Positions 17,033-25,418 of a stretch of DNA of 64,000 bases are shown here, one piece after another. Source of the DNA: Azospirillum brasilense (GTDB taxonomy: Bacteria; Pseudomonadota; Alphaproteobacteria; Azospirillales; Azospirillaceae); contig NZ_CP032345.1 in assembly GCF_005222205.1 (NCBI RefSeq), forward strand, positions 1,861,501 through 1,925,500. The letters are read 5' to 3'. The stretch's first letter is position 1; every line of letters starts with the position of its first letter. Both the position numbers and the translations under genes were made by a program. The notes under the pieces were generated by a model. The model saw nothing but the letters and a program-made list of their open reading frames with translations. It did no database searches and was not told the origin of the DNA.

Positions 17033-17992
17033 ATGAGCGATGTTCCTCTGATGGAACTGACCGAGCATGATTACCTCCAGATGGAGGAGGCGCTGTCGCA
17101 GACCGCGCGCGGCCGCGCGTTCCTGCGCATGCGCGACCGGCGATCCCGCGTCGTCGCGGTGGACGAGTTCCACCGGCTGACCGGCGCGCTGGAGCAGCAG
17201 GTCAACCGGCTGCGCGGGGTGGACCCCGGCGCCTTGCCCCGTCCGGTGCCGGGAGGCGGGATGGGGGATGGCCTGCAGCTTCAGCAGGAGCTGATGTCGA
17301 TCACCCAGGTGGTGCGCGAGACGCGCAGCGACATCGCCGCGCTGCGCCCCGCCGACACCGGATCGAACCGCATCGAGGCGGCGACCGGCGAACTGGACGA
17401 GATCGTCGCGGCGACCGAGCGGGCGACCACCGACATCCTGAACGCCACCGAGAAGATCCAGGAGATCACCCAGGGCATCCCGCGCGACGATCCCGACATA
17501 GCGGAAATGATCGACGCCATCGACGCCTGGAGCATCGAGATCATGACCGCCTGCGCCTTCCAGGACATCACCGGTCAGCGCACCACCAAGGTGGTCAACA
17601 CGCTGCGCTACATCGAGCAGCGCGTGAACACGATGATCGAGATCTGGGGCGTCGACCGCATCGCCACCGCCTCGGAAACCGCGTCGATGGGCGAGGGGGC
17701 GTCCCACCGCAAGCTGGGCGACACCCGGCCCGACGCGCATCTGCTGAACGGTCCGCAGCTCGGCGGGCCGGAGGTCAGCCAGGACGACATCGACGCCCTG
17801 TTCGACACGCTGGCCACCCAGATCCCCCAGGTTCTGGAACGCGCCGAACCGGCCGAAGCGCCCGCCCCGCCGCCCCCGCCCCCACCTGCCGCCGCTGCGA
17901 AGCCGGCCCCGCGTCCCGCCGCCCCGGCGCCCGAACCGTCGGGCGGCGGCAGCGAGATTTCGCAGGCCGACATCGACGCGCTGTTCGCCTGA
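17033..17992 (+). CDS. cheZ: CheZ-type CheY-P phosphatase
   Basis: 319 residues from the ATG at 17033; a GTG three codons earlier is possible and neither has a strong ribosome site. The CheZ active-site segment FQDITGQRTTKVVNTL carries Asp178 and Gln182, equivalent to E. coli Asp143 and Gln147, which position water for dephosphorylation of CheY-P. The preceding long helices (about 85-175) form the CheZ four-helix bundle. A Pro/Ala-rich linker leads to the C terminus. Two near-identical motifs, VSQDDIDALFD (about 248-258) and ISQADIDALFA (final residues), resemble the FliM N-terminal CheY-binding peptide and the terminal CheY-binding helix of CheZ. The gene ends seven bases before the pentapeptide-repeat gene, so they form an operon. 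Confidence 0.88.
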   Translation: MSDVPLMELTEHDYLQMEEALSQTARGRAFLRMRDRRSRVVAVDEFHRLTGALEQQVNRLRGVDPGALPRPVPGGGMGDGLQLQQELMSITQVVRETRSDIAALRPADTGSNRIEAATGELDEIVAATERATTDILNATEKIQEITQGIPRDDPDIAEMIDAIDAWSIEIMTACAFQDITGQRTTKVVNTLRYIEQRVNTMIEIWGVDRIATASETASMGEGASHRKLGDTRPDAHLLNGPQLGGPEVSQDDIDALFDTLATQIPQVLERAEPAEAPAPPPPPPPAAAAKPAPRPAAPAPEPSGGGSEISQADIDALFA

Positions 17993-17999
17993 GGCGCCG

Positions 18000-19274
18000 A
18001 TGGCGAACGACGGCTCCCACAAGTCCCGGATACGCTTGAGCCAGGAGCAGCTGGACCGGGTGTGCGAGCGCCATGTCCGCTTCACCGAGGGGCGGCCCAA
18101 CGGCGCCCGCGCCAACCTGCCCTTCTTCGACCTGACGGGGCTCGACCTGTCGGGCCGCAACCTGACCGGCGCGCACCTGTCCGGGGCCATCCTGCGCGAC
18201 GCCCGGATGCAGGGAACCATCCTCGACCACGCCGACCTCTACGGCGCGGACCTGCGCGGCGCCGACCTGTCGGAGGCGCGGCTCTACCGCACCGACATGC
18301 GCGGCGCCAACGTGCGCGGCGCCATCCTGGACGGCGCGGTGATGGTGGAGGTCGACCTGCGCGACGGCAGCGTCGCCAACCGCAGCGCGTCGGGTGAGCT
18401 GAAGGTGATCGGCTTCGAGCCGGGACCGGCGGACATGGCCTCGGCCAAGCTGACCAACGCCGACATGGCGCGGGCCAAGCTGTCGGGCAGCTTTGCGCGG
18501 GCGGCGGACTTCACCAACTCCCGCCTGTCGGGGGCGCGGCTCCAGCGCACCGACCTGCGCGACTGCAACTTCTCCGGCGCCGACCTCCAGGGGGCGGACC
18601 TGAACGGCGCCGACCTGCGCGGGGCCAAGCTCGACGGGGCCAAGGTGTCGGAGCTGGACCTCGTCACCTCCATCCGCACCGACGAGGAGGCGGTGGCGGC
18701 GGCCCAGGCGCCCACGCCCATCCTGGAACCGGATGAGGACCCGGCGGCGGAGCCTGCCCGCCCGGCGATCGCAGCGGCGGACATCGAGGTTCTGCTGCAC
18801 CAGCATCTGCTGTGGCTGGGCACCAGCGGCCAGCAGGGGCGCCAGCTCGACCTGACCGGCCTGAACCTCGACGGGGCGGACCTGTCGGGCAAGGTGCTGA
18901 CGCTCGCCAAGGGATCGGGGGTGCGGCTGCGCCACGCCCGGCTGAACGGCGCGCAGCTCCAGGCGGCCCAGTTCGACGGGGCCGACCTGCGCTCCGCCGA
19001 CCTGCGCGGCGCCGACCTGCGCGGCGCGAAGCTGGACCGGGCGATCCTCATCGACGGCTGCCTGGACGGGGCCAATCTGGGGATGCTGCTGATCAGCGCC
19101 GGGGCCAAGATGATGCGCGCCTCGCTGGTGCGCGCCCGCATGGCCGGCGCCTCGCTCAGCGCGACGAACATGAAGGGCTGCGACCTGACGCTGGCCGATC
19201 TGACCGGCTGCGACCGCAGCGGCGCCATCTTCGACGAGGCCATCCTGGACGGCGCCCGGCTGGGCAACGCGTAG
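18000..19274 (+). CDS. Pentapeptide-repeat protein
   Basis: 424 residues composed of two blocks of A(D/N)LxX pentapeptide repeats (about 40-220 and 285-420) that fold as right-handed quadrilateral beta-helices; examples are ADLYGADLRGADLSEARLY and ADLRSADLRGADLRGAKLD. The blocks are separated by an acidic Pro/Glu-rich linker around residues 230-262. No signal peptide or catalytic motif is visible. Pentapeptide repeats serve as protein-interaction scaffolds or DNA mimics. The ribosome site GAGG lies across the cheZ stop, so its synthesis is tied to cheZ, which hints at a chemotaxis or motility scaffold. A strong terminator follows. Confidence 0.88.
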   Translation: MANDGSHKSRIRLSQEQLDRVCERHVRFTEGRPNGARANLPFFDLTGLDLSGRNLTGAHLSGAILRDARMQGTILDHADLYGADLRGADLSEARLYRTDMRGANVRGAILDGAVMVEVDLRDGSVANRSASGELKVIGFEPGPADMASAKLTNADMARAKLSGSFARAADFTNSRLSGARLQRTDLRDCNFSGADLQGADLNGADLRGAKLDGAKVSELDLVTSIRTDEEAVAAAQAPTPILEPDEDPAAEPARPAIAAADIEVLLHQHLLWLGTSGQQGRQLDLTGLNLDGADLSGKVLTLAKGSGVRLRHARLNGAQLQAAQFDGADLRSADLRGADLRGAKLDRAILIDGCLDGANLGMLLISAGAKMMRASLVRARMAGASLSATNMKGCDLTLADLTGCDRSGAIFDEAILDGARLGNA

Positions 19275-19316
19275 GGTTCGGAGCCGATTCACCACACCGT
19301 TTCACCGCAAAGAAAA

Positions 19317-19350
19317 AGCCCCTCCCCGGCGGACCGGGAAGGGGCTTTTT
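19317..19350. terminator. Strong bidirectional intrinsic terminator
   Basis: A 13-base stem with one mismatch (AGCCCCTCCCCGG against CCGGGAAGGGGCT) is flanked by A residues on the left and TTTTTT on the right. It separates the convergent pentapeptide-repeat gene and hemY and can terminate both. Confidence 0.88.
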
Positions 19351-19372
19351 TCCGTGCTGCGGCGGGCGAGGT

Positions 19373-20782
19373 CTAGGTCGCTCCCTGGGGGGCGATCTGG
19401 CCTCCGGGGGCGACGCCCGGCTGGCCGGTGACCGGCTCCGTCGCGTGGTGGGCGATGGCCGTCGGGGCCGATTCCGGGCTCATCAGCGACATGCTGACGG
19501 TCGGGGTCTTCCATTCCAGGCTGTCGAAGGCGCCGCAATGGCCGCACAGGCCGCCCCAGCTCGGGCTGACCGCGTTGCAGGCGCTGCAGGTCCAGGCCGG
19601 GTCCGCCGGGGCGTTCGCCGCCTGGGCCAGCCAGGCGCGCGCCGCCTCCTCGTCCTGCCGCTCCGCCCGCTCCAGCTCGGCCAGGAGCTGGAAGACGCGG
19701 CGGGAGGGCCGCATCTCCAGCGCCTTGGTCAGATGGGCGCGGGCCTCGCCCCAGAGCTGGGCGTCGAGGGCGGCGCGGGCCACGGCGAGCAGCGACTCGA
19801 CGTCGTTGGGGGCGTGGTTGCGCAGCTTCTCGAACATCTTGACCCGCGTCATCGGGTCGTAGCTCGACACCACCTCGCGGTAGGCCGAGGTCAGGTCCGG
19901 GTGCGGGTTGACGCGCCAGCAGCGCTCCAGGGTCTTGGCGGCGTTCTTGTGCTTGCCGATGGCCATCTGCAGCCGGGCCGCGCGGGCCGCCGCCGGGACG
20001 AAGCCGGACAGCAGGTCGTGCGCCGCCTGGGCGTGCGAGAGGGCCGAGTCGGACCGGCCGCGGCGCTCCGCCTCGAAGCTGCGCTCCAGAAGCAGGGTGG
20101 CGCGGTGGCGGCGGCCGTCGTCGGGGTTGATGGCGCCGGCCTGGACGGCCTGCTGCAGCGTGCCTTCCGCCGCCGCCCATTCGCCCGAGCGGGCTTCCAG
20201 GTCGTACAGCGTGCCGAGCAGCCAGGGCGTGTTGGGCTGGAGCGACTGGGCGCGGCGGGCGAGCTGCAGCGCCTCCACCCGGTCGCCGGCCTTCAGCGAC
20301 TGCGTCAGCAGGCCGCGCAGGCCGAGGAAGGCGGTCTCCGGCCGGTCGAGCATGGCGGTGAAGTATTCCTTCGCCGCGCGGTCGTCGCCCTGGAGCTGGG
20401 CGGCCTGGGCCGACAGCAGCATGGTCAGCGGCGGTTCGTTCAGCAGCCCGTCGGCCTTGCGGGCCATCTTGCGGGCGGTCGTGGCGTCGCCGGCGGCGAC
20501 GGCGACCATGCCGCGGGTCAGCGCCTGATAGCCGCGCTCGCGCCGGCGCGACCGGCGGTAGCGGCCGAAGTTGCGCGGCGCGCCGAGGATGGCGCGGGCC
20601 AGCCGGTAGAGGACGATGCCCGCCGCCAGGGCGGCGACGCCGATCAGGATGGCGATGCCGATCCCGGTCTCGACGACGTAGCCCTGCCAGTTGATGGCGA
20701 GGGTTCCGGGGTGGTTGGCCAGCCAGACCGCGATCGCGACGACGATGGCGACCTTGATGATGAACCAGATGGCGCGTGTCAT
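19373..20782 (-). CDS. hemY: HemY-like heme biosynthesis membrane protein with TPRs and zinc ribbon
   Basis: 469 residues from an ATG at 20782 that overlaps the mic60 stop (ATGA). Two N-terminal membrane helices (about 5-22 and 39-60) with the HemY_N signature (AILGAPRNFGRYRRSRRRER) precede a long TPR array. HemY-N proteins are membrane tetratricopeptide proteins encoded in heme operons and are unrelated to the protoporphyrinogen oxidase of the same name. Near the C terminus (about 396-417) two CxxC pairs (CSAC and CGHC, in WTCSACNAVSPSWGGLCGHC) form a rubredoxin-like zinc ribbon, reminiscent of LapB. It is the last gene of the hemC-hemD-mic60-hemY unit and converges on a terminator. Confidence 0.88.
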   Translation of the reverse strand: MTRAIWFIIKVAIVVAIAVWLANHPGTLAINWQGYVVETGIGIAILIGVAALAAGIVLYRLARAILGAPRNFGRYRRSRRRERGYQALTRGMVAVAAGDATTARKMARKADGLLNEPPLTMLLSAQAAQLQGDDRAAKEYFTAMLDRPETAFLGLRGLLTQSLKAGDRVEALQLARRAQSLQPNTPWLLGTLYDLEARSGEWAAAEGTLQQAVQAGAINPDDGRRHRATLLLERSFEAERRGRSDSALSHAQAAHDLLSGFVPAAARAARLQMAIGKHKNAAKTLERCWRVNPHPDLTSAYREVVSSYDPMTRVKMFEKLRNHAPNDVESLLAVARAALDAQLWGEARAHLTKALEMRPSRRVFQLLAELERAERQDEEAARAWLAQAANAPADPAWTCSACNAVSPSWGGLCGHCGAFDSLEWKTPTVSMSLMSPESAPTAIAHHATEPVTGQPGVAPGGQIAPQGAT

Positions 20783-22647
20783 TGGGCCGCTCCCTTGACG
20801 CCGGCGGACTGCGACAGCAGGCCGATGGCGCGGTTGGTGAGCTGCTGGCCGGCCTCGTTGGCGGCCAGACGGGCCTTGGCGTCGGCGATCCACGGGGCGG
20901 CGACCTGCGCCGCCGGCCCCTTCAGGGCCGCCAGCTCCTTGACCGCGCCGCCGAGGTTGCCGGCCTGCAGGGCGGCTTCGGCGCGGGCGACCACCGCCGA
21001 GGCGCCGTCGCCGACCGCGTCGCCGCCCGAGCGGCGCACGGTGACCAGCGTGGCGATCTTGCCGGTGACCTGCTCGACCCAGTCGTTGCCCTCGCCCTGG
21101 TTGTCGGCGCGCACGATGTCGGAGGCCATGGCGGAGAAGCGGTCGGTGAGCTGCGGCTGCGTCGGCACGCCCTTGGCGGCGTAGCCGGCCACGGCCTCCA
21201 GCGGCTGGGTCACCTGGGCGTCGCCCGACGCCACGGCGCGGACGGCCTGGAGTTCCTGCTGGAACGGCTGCCCGGCGGCCAGCGCGGAGCGCAGCTGCCC
21301 GGCGGCGAGCACCAGCGTCTGGGCGGCGGTGGCGGCGTCGCGGCGGGTTTCCACCGCCTGGTTGACGGCGGCCAGCTCCTGCTTCAGCGCGTCCACCTCC
21401 TGGCGGATCTGCCCGGCGGCCTGGGCCTCGCTGCCCACCGCGTCGACGCGCTGCTGCACCTGGCCGAGCTGCTCGGTCAGCTGGGCGACGCGCGGGTCGG
21501 GCTCGGCCGGGGCGGCGGCAGCGGCGGCCTGCGGACGCTCCTCAAGCTGCTGGATGCGGGCGGCGAGCTGGCCAACGGCGTTGTCCAGCGTCTGCTGGTC
21601 GATGCCGGCGGCGGCGTTGCCCTCGGCCGGGGCGGCGGGGCGCTGCTCCAGCTTGGCGAGGCGCTCGGTCAACTGCTGGATCTGGTTGCGCAGGGCCGGG
21701 TCGGGCTGCGGCGCGGGCGCCGTGGCGGCCGGACCGGCGGCGGGACCGCCGGCGCTGGGCCAGCCGGGGACGCGCGGGCCCCACCAGGGCTGCGACAGGG
21801 CCGCGGCGCCGACCAGCAGGGCGATCAGCGACACGGCGGTGGCGAAGCCGGCGCCGGACTTGCGCTCCTCGCGCGGCGCCTCGTAGCGCGGCGGCTCGTA
21901 GGAGGAGGCGGTGTAGGCGGGGGCGGGGGGCTCCACCGGCGGCGGCGTCTCGCTCTTGACCTCGTCCGGCTTGAAGGGATCGGCCTTGGCCTCCTCGATC
22001 CGGGTCTCCTCGACCGTGATCGCCTCGGAGCGGATCTCCTCGCCCTTGATCGTCTCGGCCTTCACCTCGCCGCCGGGCAGCGTGTCGGCGCCCGGCAACG
22101 TGGAAGGCGGCAGGGTGTCCGCGACGGGCGGCAGGGTGGAGGGCGGCAAATCCGTGGCCGGCACCGGGCCACCGCCGGGCAGCGTGTCGGCGTCCGGCAC
22201 AGTGGAGGGCGGCAGGGTGTCCTCGGCCTTGCCGGGTTCGGTCTTAGACGGCTCGGCGCCTCCGGGGAGCGTGGCGGCCGTCGCGATGATGGCGGCGTCC
22301 GGCGGCAGCGGCACCACCGAGCCGGCGGCGTCGGGAGCGTTGCGGTCCTCGCTCGGCGTGGCGGCTTCCAGGTCGGCTTCGCTCAGCTTGATGCGGTGCT
22401 TGGCGGCGGAGGCGCGGAGATCGGCGTGGCGGGCCAGCGGGATGGCGCCGCGCTTCTTCCAGCCCTGCACCGTGGTGACCGGGATGTCCAGCTTGTGGGC
22501 CATGGGGCGGATGCCGCCGAAGCGCTCGATGATGCGTTCGACGGCGGGGCCGCCGGCCACTTGATTTTGGTCGGGCGTCTGGTTCTGGTCGGACGGCGTG
22601 TGGCCGTTCGGGTCAGCCTCGTGTTCGGAGCCTGGGCGAGAGGTCAT
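20779..22647 (-). CDS. mic60: Bacterial Mic60/mitofilin homologue with N-terminal HTH-like domain
   Basis: 622 residues from an ATG at 22647. The N-terminal part (about 36-80) resembles a YdaS/Cro-like helix-turn-helix (VERIIERFGGIRPMAHKLD, VTTVQGWKKRGAIPLARHAD). A long Pro/Glu/Thr-rich stretch follows, with repeated DTLPPSTLP units, then a single membrane helix (about 262-285), coiled coils rich in Ala/Gln, and a C-terminal mitofilin domain (about 400-622). Alphaproteobacterial Mic60 is known from heme operons next to hemY and deforms intracytoplasmic or cristae-like membranes. Here it lies 62 bases after hemD and overlaps hemY by four bases. The N-terminal HTH is unusual for a membrane-shaping protein. 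Confidence 0.85.
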   Translation of the reverse strand: MTSRPGSEHEADPNGHTPSDQNQTPDQNQVAGGPAVERIIERFGGIRPMAHKLDIPVTTVQGWKKRGAIPLARHADLRASAAKHRIKLSEADLEAATPSEDRNAPDAAGSVVPLPPDAAIIATAATLPGGAEPSKTEPGKAEDTLPPSTVPDADTLPGGGPVPATDLPPSTLPPVADTLPPSTLPGADTLPGGEVKAETIKGEEIRSEAITVEETRIEEAKADPFKPDEVKSETPPPVEPPAPAYTASSYEPPRYEAPREERKSGAGFATAVSLIALLVGAAALSQPWWGPRVPGWPSAGGPAAGPAATAPAPQPDPALRNQIQQLTERLAKLEQRPAAPAEGNAAAGIDQQTLDNAVGQLAARIQQLEERPQAAAAAAPAEPDPRVAQLTEQLGQVQQRVDAVGSEAQAAGQIRQEVDALKQELAAVNQAVETRRDAATAAQTLVLAAGQLRSALAAGQPFQQELQAVRAVASGDAQVTQPLEAVAGYAAKGVPTQPQLTDRFSAMASDIVRADNQGEGNDWVEQVTGKIATLVTVRRSGGDAVGDGASAVVARAEAALQAGNLGGAVKELAALKGPAAQVAAPWIADAKARLAANEAGQQLTNRAIGLLSQSAGVKGAAQ

Positions 22648-22709
22648 TGGGTGCCTTCTGGTCGCAGTTGTTCTCAACGAACGCCACACAAGCCCCCAAG
22701 CGGATGCGC

Positions 22710-23465
22710 TCAAGCCCGGCCCGTGCCGCCGGATGCTTCCGGCAGCAGGCCGAGCAGAGAGTCCTGCTCCGGCCGTGGCGCCACCCGTACGTTCTGCCAC
22801 GGTGTCACTCCCAGCTCACCGTACGCGCGGGCAGCCTCCGCGACCGCGGGGCTGAGGCAGAGCGCGTCCACTGTACGACAGCGGTCGATGAGCCCGGCCT
22901 CGGCGACAAGCCTAACAAACGAACGGGCGGTACGGGGAGAGAAAAACAACACGGCGTCCAGTGTTCCCGTACGCAGCAGCGCCGCCGTGCCGTCCGACAG
23001 CCGCGCGCTCGGAACGGCGTCGTACAGCGTTTCCCGCAGGATGGAAAATCCGGCCTCCCCCAGCAGCGCCGACAGGTCGCCGGCCAGCTTGGTTCCTGCG
23101 ACATGAAGTAGCGGACCCGCCGCTGCGGTGCAGCGTCGGCGCACCAGATCGGCCAGCGCGTACACGTCGCCGGACGCGCTTTCGACCTGCGTGAAACCGG
23201 CCGCGCGGGCGGCGGTCGCGGTGGCGTCGCCGACCGCATAGACCGGACGGTCAAGCCGGCTTGTACGTCTGGTGTAGCCCCGTACGCCGTTTGCGCTGGT
23301 GAAGAGAAGGGCCTGTACGTTTCCGACGTCCGGCTCCGGCCCGTCCAGCCAGCGGATCTCCAGCATCGGCTCCGCCGACACGGCGAATCCCAGCGCGCGC
23401 AGACGGGCCGCCAGCGGCTCGGAATCCTCCGCCGGACGGGTAACCAGAAGGTGGGGGGCCGCCAT
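22710..23465 (-). CDS. hemD: Uroporphyrinogen-III synthase
   Basis: 251 residues. It closes and isomerises hydroxymethylbilane to uroporphyrinogen III, the branch point to heme and siroheme. HemD sequences are poorly conserved. Recognisable parts are LLVTRPAEDSEPLAARL at the start, ALLFTSANGVRGY, VYAVGDATATAARAAGF and DAVLFFSPRTARSFVRL, which form the two alpha/beta domains. The gene starts 12 bases after hemC, whose product is its substrate supplier, which confirms the call. The length matches the family. Confidence 0.9.
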   Translation of the reverse strand: MAAPHLLVTRPAEDSEPLAARLRALGFAVSAEPMLEIRWLDGPEPDVGNVQALLFTSANGVRGYTRRTSRLDRPVYAVGDATATAARAAGFTQVESASGDVYALADLVRRRCTAAAGPLLHVAGTKLAGDLSALLGEAGFSILRETLYDAVPSARLSDGTAALLRTGTLDAVLFFSPRTARSFVRLVAEAGLIDRCRTVDALCLSPAVAEAARAYGELGVTPWQNVRVAPRPEQDSLLGLLPEASGGTGRA

Positions 23466-23477
23466 CGCCGGCCGCCG

Positions 23478-24404
23478 TCAGCTCTTGAAGAAGTCGGGCG
23501 GCAGGACCGCCTTGATCTCCGCCCCGGCGTCGGCGCCGATGGCGGCGGCATCGCTTGCGTTGCCGCTGCGCTCCGCCCGGAAGACCTGCCGGCCGTCGTT
23601 GGACAGCACCTTGGCCTTCAGGTGCAGCCGGTCGCCGTCCAGCGTGGCCAGTCCGGCGATGGGGGTGCGGCAGGAGCCGTCGAGCATGGCGAGGAGCGCG
23701 CGCTCCGCCGTCACGCGGGCCGTGGTGGCGGCGCAGTTCAGCGGGGCGAGCAGGGCGCGGGTGGCGTCGTCGGCGCTGCGGATTTCGATGCCGATGGCGC
23801 CCTGGGCGACGGCGGGCAGCATCTCCTCATGCTCCAGCACGGCGGTGATGCGGTCGGTCAGGCCGAGCCGGCGCAGCCCGGCGAGCGCCAGCAGGGTGGC
23901 GTCGACCTCCCCGGCCTCCAGCTTGGCGAGGCGGCTCTGCACGTTGCCTCGGAAGGGGACGACCGTCAGGTCGGGCCGCCGCTCCAGGATCTGGGCCTGA
24001 CGGCGCAGGCCGGCGGTGCCGACGACGGAGCCGGCGGGCAGCGTGTCCACCGTGTGGCCGCCGCGCGAGAAGAAGGCGTCGCGCGTGTCCTCGCGCGGCA
24101 GGAGCGTGGAGATCTCCAGCCCGTCCGGCATCCAGGTCGGCACGTCCTTCATCGAATGGACGGCGAGGTCGGCGCGGCCGTCGAGCAGCGCGTCCTCCAG
24201 TTCCTTGGTGAACAGGCCCTTGCCGCCGGCCTCGGCCAGCGTGCGGTCCAGGATGCGGTCGCCGGTCGTCTTGAAGACGACGATCTCGATGGCGCCGGGG
24301 GCGGCCAGATGCGGGTGCGCCGCGATCAGCCGGTCGCGGGTCTCGTGGGCCTGCGCCAGCGCCAGCGGGCTGCCGCGCGTGCCGATGCGGAGCGGTTGGG
24401 TCAT
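23478..24404 (-). CDS. hemC: Porphobilinogen deaminase (hydroxymethylbilane synthase)
   Basis: 308 residues, cytoplasmic. It polymerises four porphobilinogen units on a dipyrromethane cofactor that is covalently attached to a Cys, here residue 245 in LDGSCRTPIAG. Other signatures are RIGTRGSPLALAQAHETRD, HSMKDVPTWMPDGLE and RREDTRDAFFS-like LLPREDTRDAFF. The length is typical. It heads the hemC-hemD-mic60-hemY unit; a 100-base gap to the upstream methyltransferase gene probably contains its promoter, although both genes point the same way. Confidence 0.96.
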   Translation of the reverse strand: MTQPLRIGTRGSPLALAQAHETRDRLIAAHPHLAAPGAIEIVVFKTTGDRILDRTLAEAGGKGLFTKELEDALLDGRADLAVHSMKDVPTWMPDGLEISTLLPREDTRDAFFSRGGHTVDTLPAGSVVGTAGLRRQAQILERRPDLTVVPFRGNVQSRLAKLEAGEVDATLLALAGLRRLGLTDRITAVLEHEEMLPAVAQGAIGIEIRSADDATRALLAPLNCAATTARVTAERALLAMLDGSCRTPIAGLATLDGDRLHLKAKVLSNDGRQVFRAERSGNASDAAAIGADAGAEIKAVLPPDFFKS

Positions 24405-24505
24405 GGGGGCAGTGTTCTAGGCGATCCGCCGCGGTTTGCAAGCCCTGGTGACGGGCCTGCTACTCTTTGGTGAAAGACTTTGCCGCGCATCTCACGGCGC
24501 GCATC

Positions 24506-25342
24506 TCATTGCGCGCGCCGCGCCGTGACCACCATGCGGCGGCTGTCCACCGTCCAGGGCGCGTCCTCGAAATCGCCGGCCAGCCGCTCCACGGCGAATC
24601 CGGCGGCTTCCAGCATCAGCTCCAGCTCGTAGCGGAAGATCATCCGCCAGGTGAAGCCGTACTCGGTCACCGCGATCTTGCCGTCCGCCAGCAGCTCGTC
24701 GTACCAGCCGTGGATGCGCTGGCACTGCCGCTCGTCCAGGCGGGTGGCCAGGCTGTTGCGGATGTAGCGGTTGCCGCTGTGCGGGTTGCGCCGCGGTTCC
24801 GACGGGCTGGGCTTCGTCTCGGCGTCCATCGGCATGGTCAGCGGGTTCATCACGTCCAGCGCCAGCGCGCCGCCCGGCGCCAGATGGGCGGCGGCGGCGG
24901 CCAGCGTGCGGCGCTCCGCCGTCAGGTCGGGAATGAGCATCAGCACGTTGAAGGGGATGACCGCCAGCCGGAAATCCCGCACCGGCAGGTCGAGCGCCGC
25001 GGCGTCCTGCCGCACCATGTGGACGCGGTCCCGCACCTCCGGCGCCTCGCGCGCCAGCTTGGCGCGGAGCTGGTCGAGCATGGCGGCGGAGACGTCCACC
25101 GCCCACACCGTGTGCCCGGCGCGGGCCAGCGGGATGGTCAGACGGCCGGTGCCGCAGCCGATCTCCAGAACCGGGCCGCCGGTCGCCGCCGCGCGCTCCT
25201 TGTAGAAGGGCACGTCGCCGAGGATGCCGAGCCGGGCCAGCGTCGCCGCGTGCTCGGCCCGCGCCTCGCCGATCTCCAGCGACGGGTAATCGCCGTCGTA
25301 ATAGACGATGCTGGCGTCGTCGTCGGGGACGTCCTTGTTCAT
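24506..25342 (-). CDS. Class I SAM-dependent methyltransferase
   Basis: 278 residues. The motif [19 protein letters not shown] (about 58-76) is motif I of Rossmann-fold methyltransferases. [18 protein letters not shown] supplies the acidic ribose-binding residue, and [14 protein letters not shown] with [14 protein letters not shown] form the later strands. The overall layout, including the C-terminal [17 protein letters not shown], is like small-molecule methyltransferases of the Methyltransf_25 group. The substrate is unknown. It is divergent from tsaD with 76 bases between the starts. Confidence 0.83.
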   Translation of the reverse strand: MNKDVPDDDASIVYYDGDYPSLEIGEARAEHAATLARLGILGDVPFYKERAAATGGPVLEIGCGTGRLTIPLARAGHTVWAVDVSAAMLDQLRAKLAREAPEVRDRVHMVRQDAAALDLPVRDFRLAVIPFNVLMLIPDLTAERRTLAAAAAHLAPGGALALDVMNPLTMPMDAETKPSPSEPRRNPHSGNRYIRNSLATRLDERQCQRIHGWYDELLADGKIAVTEYGFTWRMIFRYELELMLEAAGFAVERLAGDFEDAPWTVDSRRMVVTARRAQ

Positions 25343-25418
25343 GGAAAGGGAAAACCCTGAAGAATCCGGGCCAAGACCCTATACCAGAGCGGTGGAGACG
25401 GCTAGTTTGACGGCCATC

